A DNA stretch of 22,127 nucleotides. It comes from DASRAP01 sp035277145 (GTDB lineage Bacteria > Gemmatimonadota > Gemmatimonadetes > Gemmatimonadales > Gemmatimonadaceae). Both the position numbers and the translations under genes were made by a program. The stretch's first letter is position 1. The number at the start of each line of letters is the position of its first letter. Positions 16,452-22,127 of this stretch are shown here, piece after piece. The stretch spans positions 1 through 22,127 of the forward strand of contig DATELA010000087.1 in NCBI GenBank assembly GCA_035277145.1, read 5' to 3'. Below the pieces are notes generated by a model. It ran no database searches. It was not told the DNA's origin and worked only from the letters and a program-made list of their open reading frames with translations.

Positions 16452-16652
16452 TTAGACGGTGGTCTGGAATTCGACATGGCGTGCATCTGTCACGCGCCGG
16501 GATGCATCAAGGACTTCGAGCGCAATCAGGTTGCCGTCAGCGTCGTAGTCCAGGATTACACCGGGGCGTCCTTCATCGCTTTCGGCAACTGGCGCGCCTT
16601 CGCGCAGAATCACGGTCACCGTGTCGGCTTTCGGGTCGAAGGTCACCTTCAT
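16452..16652 (-). CDS. DUF2283 domain protein, antitoxin-like
   Basis: Product of 66 residues, the usual size of DUF2283 proteins: MKVTFDPKADTVTVILREGA, then ESDEGRPGVILDYDADGNLI, then ALEVLDASRRV. The 'YDPEADALYI' start and 'V-I-L-D-Y-D-x-x-G-x-L-I-G-I-E-V-L-D-A-S-R' core define the family. The start codon overlaps the stop of the upstream DUF4258 gene as ATGA. Genes of these two families are often adjacent, and the pair has the size and layout of a toxin-antitoxin module, with DUF2283 as the candidate antitoxin. That role is inferred, not shown here. The gene itself is intact. Confidence 0.9.
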   Translation of the reverse strand: MKVTFDPKADTVTVILREGAPVAESDEGRPGVILDYDADGNLIALEVLDASRRVTDARHVEFQTTV

Positions 16653-16923
16653 TGCTCACGCCTCCAGTACTTGTCGATGCGGCTCGTGCGGTATGCGGTG
16701 ACGACTTCAGCGGGCTCTCGATCGATGTCCACGAACACACGCAAAAGGTAATCGCTTTCGCCGATCCGAATGCGAGACTGCAGCAGTCTCGGCCCGCGCG
16801 AACTCGGTGGCGCTGTTGTGGATTGGCCACAACTGCTCGTACGCTTGATTCCGAAATCGAGCGGCGTCGCATCTCGCGGAACGCGTGCGGTGTGATGACG
16901 TGGAATCTGATTCCGGTAGCCAC
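16649..16923 (-). pseudogene. DUF4258 domain gene, frameshifted (toxin-like partner)
   Basis: Family similarity is split over two minus-strand frames. The first, from a GTG at 16923, reads MATGIRFHVITPHAFREMRR, then RSISESSVRAVVANPQQRHR to about GRD. The second continues LLQSRIRIGESDYLLRVFVD, then EVVTAYRTSRIDKYWRREQ and stops at 16649. Together they give one DUF4258 protein of about 91 residues (N-terminal 'H-A-x-x-R-M-x-x-R-x-I-S' and C-terminal 'V-V-T-x-Y-R-T-S-K-I-x-K-Y'). One missing base near 16780-16786 (expected GACCTGCTG, seen GACTGCTG on the minus strand) explains the break. It could be a true inactivating mutation, a sequencing error or, less likely, recoding. The start codon is uncertain; no good ribosome binding site is visible. 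Confidence 0.82.
16773..16791. repeat. 19-bp inverted repeat at the DUF4258 frameshift
   Basis: CGAGACTGC and GCAGTCTCG are perfect 9-bp arms around a single A (16782). The frame break of the DUF4258 gene falls inside it. Such tight hairpins favour both replication slippage and sequencing compression. Confidence 0.85.
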
Positions 16924-17035
16924 GTGTCATAATGCGGTGGGCCGTCAGCGACGCGTCACCGCAAACGCCCCTTGTTCCACGCGCCTGACTCAATAACATC
17001 AACCTCGTTCCGTCCGACTAGCACCGACTGCCACA

Positions 17036-18583
17036 ATGCGCTTCACCTCTAGACTGACGGTTCAAGCCAATGCAGTGTTGGCGCTGTGCGCGTCCGGTGC
17101 GAGCGCGCAGACGGCGGCGAGCTGGCAGACGACCGCGACCCCGTGGCGTGCAAACCAGGGCGAAACGCTGCGCGTGTATTGCCCGCCGTCGTTTGTGCCG
17201 GGCGGCACCGTGTGGGGATCGATCTCGTACACGGACGATTCGTCGATTTGCATGGCCGCCGTACACTCGCTCGTGTCGTTCGATCACGTGCGCGGCGGGA
17301 CCGTGCTGTTCACGATGGAGCAAGGACGCGGTGCGTACGCGCAGGACACGTCGCGCGGCGTCATCACGAATTCGTATGGACCGTGGAACGCTAGCTTCCG
17401 CATCGTTGGCGCGTACAATGGCAAACAACCCGCGGAGGTCAACGATTCGACGCCGCTCGAAATCACGTGGCGAGCGAGCGCCGCACATTGGCGCGGACTC
17501 GATAGCGCGATTCGCATTGTGCAGTGCCCGAGTTCGCGAGTCGGCGGATTGATTTGGGGTCGCGACATCTACGCGGATGAGTCGGCGATTTGTCCGGCGG
17601 CGGTACACGCGGGACTCATCAAACTCGCGACGGGCGGAACGGTCACGCTGCGTATCGATCCCGCGCTGGAGAAGTATGCGGGCGGCGTGCGCCACAGCAT
17701 TCGCAGCGACTCGACGTCGGACAAACCGTACGGAAGTTTTTCGTTTCCCAAAGAACAGGTGAAGCTGACTCGGCTGCGTCAGGGTGACGATGCGTTGCCG
17801 GTGCCACGTGCGGGCGTTGGGATGGTGATCGAAGCGCAACGGTACGAACTCGAGATGGTGCGCGTGGATGGTAGCATCGCCGGGTACGAGATTCGTCCTC
17901 CCGTCGCCCAACTGCCACCGCCACCGCCGCAGGAAGAGAGCGGCGAGTTCAACGTGACTTGGACGCAGAACGCGACGACGTGGCGCGGACAGCGCGGCCG
18001 CATGCTCACGTTGTTTTGCCCGCCGGGTGGTGCGCCGGGAAAACTGTGGGGATCGGGCGAGTACACGGATGATTCATCGGTGTGCACGGCCGCTGTTCAT
18101 TCGCTCGAGACATTCGATTTTGCGCGCGGCGGCACCGTGTTTTTCAGCATGACCGAAGGCCGCGACAACTATCCGTCCGAATCGCGCCGCGGAGTTGCGT
18201 CTGACACGTGGCAGAAATACGAGTCGAGTTTCTTCATCGTCGGCGGCGTGCCGGATGCACGGCCGAATGACGTGAAGGACTCGACGGTTATCGAAATCGG
18301 TTGGGCGACGACTGCGGAACATCTGCGCGGGAAAACCGGCGAGCGCACCGTCGTGTGTCCGCGCGACTATCAACCGTTCCCTGTGTGGGGCGACAGTGTG
18401 TACAACGACTTGTCGTCGATTTGTGGCGCGGCCGTGCATCGAGGCGCAATTACGCGTTCCGGCGGCCGCGTTGCTGTGAAGATCGAAGCGAAGCGCGCGA
18501 GTTACAAAGCGCTCAAGCGGTTCGAGATCACCAGCCTCGCGATGGGTGCGGGACAGGGCAGCTTTACTGTCCGAAAGAAGTAA
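17036..18583 (+). CDS. Exported protein with four LCCL-like domains
   Basis: Product of 515 residues with signal peptide MRFTSRLTVQANAVLALCAS-GASAQ. Four LCCL-like domains follow at about 29-124, 142-240, 307-403 and 421-513, with a Pro-rich hinge (QLPPPPPQEE) at 292-301 splitting them 2+2. Each has the family core: YTDDSSICMAAVH (65-77), YADESAICPAAVH (179-191), YTDDSSVCTAAVH (343-355) and YNDLSSICGAAVH (456-468). Each keeps two Cys at spacings of 23, 22, 22 and 22 residues (49/72, 164/186, 328/350, 441/463), while classic LCCL domains have four. Domains 1 and 3 are more alike than 1 and 2, suggesting that a pair was duplicated. LCCL domains are known from Limulus factor C, cochlin and Lgl1 and are implicated in extracellular binding. 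Ligand here unknown. No clear ribosome binding site precedes the ATG at 17036. Confidence 0.9.
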   Translation: MRFTSRLTVQANAVLALCASGASAQTAASWQTTATPWRANQGETLRVYCPPSFVPGGTVWGSISYTDDSSICMAAVHSLVSFDHVRGGTVLFTMEQGRGAYAQDTSRGVITNSYGPWNASFRIVGAYNGKQPAEVNDSTPLEITWRASAAHWRGLDSAIRIVQCPSSRVGGLIWGRDIYADESAICPAAVHAGLIKLATGGTVTLRIDPALEKYAGGVRHSIRSDSTSDKPYGSFSFPKEQVKLTRLRQGDDALPVPRAGVGMVIEAQRYELEMVRVDGSIAGYEIRPPVAQLPPPPPQEESGEFNVTWTQNATTWRGQRGRMLTLFCPPGGAPGKLWGSGEYTDDSSVCTAAVHSLETFDFARGGTVFFSMTEGRDNYPSESRRGVASDTWQKYESSFFIVGGVPDARPNDVKDSTVIEIGWATTAEHLRGKTGERTVVCPRDYQPFPVWGDSVYNDLSSICGAAVHRGAITRSGGRVAVKIEAKRASYKALKRFEITSLAMGAGQGSFTVRKK

Positions 18584-18640
18584 CGCGCAGGTCGCGCGCT
18601 GCTTTGGCACAGCGTGCACTCGTCTGTTCGCCACAAAAAC

Positions 18641-18672
18641 AAAAGCTCGCCGCGTGCAGCCGGCGAGCTTTT
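18641..18672. terminator. Bidirectional terminator between LCCL gene and nrdJ
   Basis: AAAAGCTCGCCG (18641-18652) pairs perfectly with CGGCGAGCTTTT (18661-18672) around an 8-nt loop. It serves the plus-strand LCCL gene and the convergent minus-strand nrdJ, with T-runs at both 3' sides (CTTTTGCG and CTTTTGTTTTTG). Confidence 0.9.
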
Positions 18673-18683
18673 GCGTAGTTGCG

Positions 18684-18716
18684 GTTTCTACCGCCTACAG
18701 CCTACCGCCTAAACCC
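18684..18716 (-). repeat. 33-bp dispersed repeat, copy 2
   Basis: Reverse-complement copy of the element at 2444-2476, with 29 of 33 positions identical. It begins 11 bp after the terminator hairpin and ends 4 bp before the nrdJ stop. Read on the minus strand it directly follows the end of nrdJ, just as copy 1 follows ahcY on the plus strand. Confidence 0.8.
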
Positions 18717-18720
18717 TGCT

Positions 18721-21231
18721 TCACCCGCACTCACTAAACCCGCACACATGACACTTCGCACACCCCTCAGCGAATTCCAGCTGCGACCCGCAATCCGGGC
18801 ACGTACCAAGGAACGCACCGCCATCTGCCACACGCTCGAACTGGAACTGCGGCTGCGAATTGCCAGGATTCACTGGCGCCGCTGACACGGGTTGCTCAAC
18901 ACGCTCGCGCGCAGGAACCTGCTGCTCCGCTGTCGTCGCAAGCAGATCCTGCTGCACACCCTGCTGCACGCGCCACCATTCCTCGAGCGCGAGACCAACC
19001 GCGTCGGGCATCGACATCACTTTGTTCGGACCGAGCCCCACCGCGCGATCGGACGAAATGCCGCGCAGCTGACGATGCACTTGCATCAACGGAATCCCCG
19101 AGCGCAGCGCGAGCGAAATCAGACGGCCCAGCGCTTCGGCATCCGCCATCGCCGATCCACCAGCCTTACCGAGGTTGATGAACACTTCGAACGGCTGGCC
19201 TTTGTCGTCTTCCGTCACGTTCACAAACATCACGCCGAGCGGAGTCTCCTTGCGGATCGTGGTACCGCGCAACACGTCCGGGCGTGAGCGCTTTGCACGC
19301 CGCTGAAGATTCTCCGCCTCGGCGTCGAACAACTTTTTCTGCAAGCTGCCGAGGTGTGATTCGAGTTCGGCAATCGTTCCCTTGAGTTCACCGACCTCGG
19401 CGCGATCTGCCGGCGCCTTCTCACCCTTTCGCTCAGCAGTCGCTTTCGCGGTTGCGCCGGTCGACAACACCTGCGCATCGCGCGAACCATCGCGGTACAC
19501 AGTGACGCCTTTGCAATTGCGATCGTACGCGAGTTCGTAAATCGCGCGCACGTCATCAACCGTTGCCGTGTGCGCGAAGTTGGTCGTCTTGGAAATCGCC
19601 GAATCGCAGAACTGCTGGAACGCGGCCTGCATTTCGATGTGCCACTCGGGCGAAATCGCGTTCGCAGTCGTGAACACGCGCTGCCACTTGAGCGGCACTT
19701 CGCTGAAATGCACGTGGCCTTCTTTCGCGATGCGCTCCATTAACGCTTCGGTGTACCAGCCTTCGGCTTTCGCAATCGCGACGAAATCCTCGTTCACATC
19801 CGGCATCATCACGCCGGCCTGATTGCGCATGAACGCAACCGCGAAGATCGGCTCGAGACCCGACGAGCAGCCCGCGATGATCGAGATCGTTCCCGTCGGT
19901 GCAACCGTCGTCACGTTGCAATTGCGAAGCATCTGCATCGGACGAACGCGGTTGCCCTGCGCGTCGCGCGCGCACGTTTCGTCGGGACCCCACGTCGACT
20001 GCGCCCATTCCGGGAATGGCGCGCGCTCGTTCGCGAGGCGTTCGGATTCTTTCTTCGATTCGACGTCGACGAACTCCATCACCTTGCGGCCGAAGTCGAC
20101 GCCTTCTTTTGAATCGTACGGAATGCCAAGACGAATCAACGCGTCGGCAAAACCCATCACGCCAAGTCCGATGCGGCGAATGCGCTCGGAGAGCCGCGCG
20201 ATTTCCGGCAGCGGATACTTGTTGACGTCGATGATGTTGTCGAGGAAGTGCGTCGACAACTGAATGTCTTTGCGGAACGCATCCCAATCGAGCGCGCCAT
20301 TCTTCACGTACCAGCCGACGTTGATCGAGCCAAGGTTGCACACGTCGTACGCGAGCAACGGCTGCTCACCGCACGGATTCGTCGCTTCGTACGAACCCAT
20401 GTGCGGAACGGGATTGTATTTGTTCGCTTCGTCGATGTAGAACACGCCCGGTTCGCCCGTACGCCACGCGCCGTCGATCATTTTGTCCCACACGTCGCGC
20501 GCGCGAAGTTTGCGAACAACCGTTTTCTTGACCGGATCGACGAGCTCGTAATCCGTATCGGCCTTGACCGCTTTCATGAACTTCGCGGTCACGGCAACAG
20601 AAATGTTGAAGTTCGTCACCTGCGTGAGGTCTTCTTTGCAGGAGATGAACTCGAGAATGTCGGGATGGTCGACGCGCAGAATGCCCATGTTGGCGCCGCG
20701 ACGCGTACCGCCCTGCTTCACTGCATCCGTTGATGCGTCGTACAACTTCATGAACGAGATGGGACCCGACGCGACGCCCGTCGTCGAGCGGACCATCGAT
20801 CCTTTCGGACGCAAACGCGAGAACGAGAAACCCGTGCCGCCGCCGCTCTGATGAATGAGCGCCATCGCGCGCAGCGTGTCATAGATGCCGTTCTGTCCGT
20901 TCGACAATGAGTCTTCGACGGGCAGCACGAAGCACGCGGAGAGTTGGCCGAGTGGACGGCCGGCGTTCATGAGCGTGGGCGAATTCGGTTCGAATCGCCG
21001 CTGCGTCATGAGGAAGTAGAACTGTTCCGCGACTTCTTCTACGCGCGCGTTGCTCGCGCCGTATTTCGCGTCAGCCGCCGCAACTGTAGTTGCGACGCGC
21101 CAGAACATGTCTTCTGGAGTTTCTGTCGGTTTGCCGCTCGCGTCGCGGACCAGGTACCGCTTTTCCAGTACCGTCCGCGCGTTTTGGGAGAGCGTGACGG
21201 GACCGGAGGGGGGCTTTGGCGAGAACGGCAT
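18721..21231 (-). CDS. nrdJ: Vitamin B12-dependent (class II) ribonucleoside-diphosphate reductase
   Basis: Reduces ribonucleotides to deoxyribonucleotides with adenosylcobalamin as radical source, independent of oxygen. The 836 residues include the class II core: EPNSPTLMNAGRPLGQLSAC (Cys100), the nucleotide-binding SGGGTGFSFSRLRPKGS (129-145), TNPCGEQPLLAYDVCNLGSI with the radical-bearing Cys287, Glu289 and Cys298, and VAPTGTISIIAGCSSGLEP (about 455-475). The 11-residue spacing of Cys287/Cys298 and distance to Cys100 fit the redox pair and thiyl Cys of known NrdJ enzymes. The C-terminus has a zinc-ribbon/redox tail, CPDCGSQ ... CAKCHVCGFSECG, for re-reduction. The ATG at 21231 has GGAG seven bases upstream. 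It stands alone, with a 480-bp leader and convergent to the LCCL gene. The assignment is secure. Confidence 0.97.
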   Translation of the reverse strand: MPFSPKPPSGPVTLSQNARTVLEKRYLVRDASGKPTETPEDMFWRVATTVAAADAKYGASNARVEEVAEQFYFLMTQRRFEPNSPTLMNAGRPLGQLSACFVLPVEDSLSNGQNGIYDTLRAMALIHQSGGGTGFSFSRLRPKGSMVRSTTGVASGPISFMKLYDASTDAVKQGGTRRGANMGILRVDHPDILEFISCKEDLTQVTNFNISVAVTAKFMKAVKADTDYELVDPVKKTVVRKLRARDVWDKMIDGAWRTGEPGVFYIDEANKYNPVPHMGSYEATNPCGEQPLLAYDVCNLGSINVGWYVKNGALDWDAFRKDIQLSTHFLDNIIDVNKYPLPEIARLSERIRRIGLGVMGFADALIRLGIPYDSKEGVDFGRKVMEFVDVESKKESERLANERAPFPEWAQSTWGPDETCARDAQGNRVRPMQMLRNCNVTTVAPTGTISIIAGCSSGLEPIFAVAFMRNQAGVMMPDVNEDFVAIAKAEGWYTEALMERIAKEGHVHFSEVPLKWQRVFTTANAISPEWHIEMQAAFQQFCDSAISKTTNFAHTATVDDVRAIYELAYDRNCKGVTVYRDGSRDAQVLSTGATAKATAERKGEKAPADRAEVGELKGTIAELESHLGSLQKKLFDAEAENLQRRAKRSRPDVLRGTTIRKETPLGVMFVNVTEDDKGQPFEVFINLGKAGGSAMADAEALGRLISLALRSGIPLMQVHRQLRGISSDRAVGLGPNKVMSMPDAVGLALEEWWRVQQGVQQDLLATTAEQQVPARERVEQPVSAAPVNPGNSQPQFQFERVADGGAFLGTCPDCGSQLEFAEGCAKCHVCGFSECG

Positions 21232-21711
21232 GGGACGACTCCAGCTAAGAAACTTCGTTGCGAAAAAACGACGGTTGTGTGGCGGGGCGGCAAACTAGGT
21301 GCGCTCGTGTATCCGCGCCAGCCAGCGATTAAACGACTATCCTGCAACGACTTGTAAAGGCTTGGTCACGAACGTGTTCTTGAGTGTGGCTTATCCACTC
21401 CACATTTCTGCGTGTTAATTCTCGCTGTTCCTGCGAGCGCCACCGCCGCGCCATGATAGCGTCACAACGTACTCTAACTTTATACCCTGCAAACGCTTAC
21501 GAGTTCCGAGTGGACCGGGATCGGTTCGTTTCTGCGCAGCAAGTTCAGGTCGCTCGGGTACCCCACTGCTCATCCCCTGTTGCCTTGAAACACGACCCCG
21601 GTAGGCCATAGACGCATGCCGGGCCGACAGGCAACGGCCGGCACAAAGGGCGAAGGGAAAGGGGAAGTCAGAAGTGCAAGGACAGCCCGCCCTCCTCGCG
21701 CTTCTGACTTC
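21232..21711. other. 480-bp intergenic leader upstream of nrdJ, no gene recognised
   Basis: The longest gene-free stretch in the window. I checked for a cobalamin riboswitch (B12 box), NrdR boxes and tRNA-like folds and saw none convincing. It holds several small inverted repeats: TGTGG...CCACA at about 21386-21405, CTCGC...GCGAG at 21421-21437, and TGCCGGGCC...GGCCGGCA at 21617-21643. Short open frames of 64-75 codons here have no coding character. The nrdJ promoter must lie in it. Confidence 0.5.
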
Positions 21712-21723
21712 TCATTCCCCTTT
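21658..21723 (-). repeat. Long imperfect hairpin at the end of the carbonic anhydrase gene
   Basis: AAAGGGG (21658-21664) plus AAGTCAGAAG (21665-21674) pair with CTTCTGACTT (21701-21710) plus CCCCTTT (21717-21723); a 6-nt bulge holds the stop codon (21712-21714). The loop is 26 nt. It may end the minus-strand transcript, although no T-run is present; it also looks like a REP-type intergenic repeat. Confidence 0.65.
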
Positions 21724-22127
21724 GCCCCTCGTTCTAGGGTATTTCCCCTCCCTGTGCTGCTCAGCCAGCTCGAGGTATGCGTCGACGCCGTGCTGGATCC
21801 TCGCGCGCGTCATCTTGTCGACTTGCTTCACCACGCGACCGGGAACGCCGAGCACGATGGAGCCGGGCGGGACGACCATGTCTTCAGGCACGACGGCGCC
21901 GGCGCCGATGAGCGAACCTTCGCCGATCACCGCGTGGTTGAGCACGATGGCGCCCATACCGATCAAACAATTGTCCTCGACCGTCGCGCCGTGCACGATG
22001 GCGCGATGTCCCACCGTGACACGCGCGCCGATCGTGCACGGCGCGCCTTCGTCAGCGTGCAGCACAGCGCCGTCCTGAATGTTCGACTCAGCGCCAACCG
22101 AGATCTTGTCGGAATCGCCGCGAATCA
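21712..22127 (-). CDS. Gamma-class carbonic anhydrase family protein (5' end missing)
   Basis: The minus-strand frame is open to the right edge; the visible part begins with codon 22125, so the N-terminus lies outside. It shows the left-handed beta-helix hexapeptide pattern and the family core: IRGDSDKISVGAESNIQDGA, then VLHADEGAPCTIGARVTVGH, then RAIVHGATVEDNCLIGMGAI, then LIGAGAVVPEDMVVPPGSIV and LGVPGRVV. The three expected zinc ligands are present: His in VLHAD, and both His in VGHRAIVHG. These trimeric proteins (YrdA/CaiE/PaaY-like) hydrate CO2 or are thioesterase relatives; which applies is unknown. A GTG inside (22065) is not the true start. The Lys/Arg-rich tail (REGKYPRTRGKGE) is coded in the hairpin arm and may be a late extension. 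Confidence 0.93.
   Translation of the reverse strand, partial: IRGDSDKISVGAESNIQDGAVLHADEGAPCTIGARVTVGHRAIVHGATVEDNCLIGMGAIVLNHAVIGEGSLIGAGAVVPEDMVVPPGSIVLGVPGRVVKQVDKMTRARIQHGVDAYLELAEQHREGKYPRTRGKGE

Noticed and set aside
16649..17002. Intact 117-codon gene in the second DUF4258 frame
   Set aside because: Its first two thirds are unrelated to the family; only the end matches, so it is the downstream half of a frameshifted gene.
21384..21611. Small ORFs of 64-75 codons before nrdJ
   Set aside because: No ribosome binding site, no family resemblance, and both strands are open by chance.
21232..21711. Cobalamin riboswitch or NrdR boxes before nrdJ
   Set aside because: Neither the conserved B12 box nor the GGGAA-type core is visible, and no AT-rich NrdR palindrome is seen.

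Overview
The window is about 22 kb of GC-rich, densely coded chromosomal DNA from a free-living bacterium with a Gram-negative-type envelope: a predicted outer-membrane beta-barrel, many signal peptides and a Spy/CpxP-like periplasmic protein. Several traits suggest Gemmatimonadota: several exported 6-bladed beta-propellers, a membrane-anchored LuxR regulator beside a DUF4199 protein, a class II (B12-dependent) ribonucleotide reductase, and short GTAG-rich intergenic repeats. This placement is an inference; no rRNA or tRNA gene is present to fix it.

Layout, left to right. (1) 1-2520: the 3' part of an ArsR-type regulator fused to a methyltransferase, a 16-bp tandem repeat array, then ahcY (S-adenosylhomocysteine hydrolase) and its terminator; this looks like an S-adenosylmethionine-recycling locus with its own regulator. 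(2) 2540-4540: two divergent genes for exported proteins of unknown role. (3) 8811 down to 4537, minus strand: a tight operon of ECF sigma factor, small membrane protein (candidate anti-sigma), Spy/CpxP-like periplasmic protein, two exported beta-propeller proteins and an ASCH/winged-helix protein; the first four genes are joined by three ATGA stop/start overlaps. (4) 12189 down to 8901, minus strand: an ABC-2 exporter (ATPase and permease) followed by a secreted HELAH metallopeptidase. (5) 13503-12289: an exported protein of the uncharacterised 'VHEWGTF' type. (6) 14657-13579: a two-TM LuxR-type regulator and a DUF4199 membrane protein, divergent from (7) an exported alpha/beta hydrolase and an outer-membrane beta-barrel protein ending at a very strong bidirectional terminator.

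(8) 16923-16452: a DUF4258/DUF2283 pair that resembles a toxin-antitoxin module; the DUF4258 gene carries a frameshift exactly inside a 19-bp inverted repeat. (9) 17036-18583: an exported protein made of four LCCL-like domains. (10) 21231-18721: nrdJ, and at the right edge the 3' part of a gamma-class carbonic anhydrase gene.

No complete, clearly new defence or mobile system is visible, and there is no IS element or CRISPR array. The best leads are the four-LCCL protein, the frameshifted DUF4258 gene, the sigma-factor operon with exported propellers, the regulator/repeat array ahead of ahcY, and a 33-bp repeat present twice in opposite orientation about 16 kb apart.
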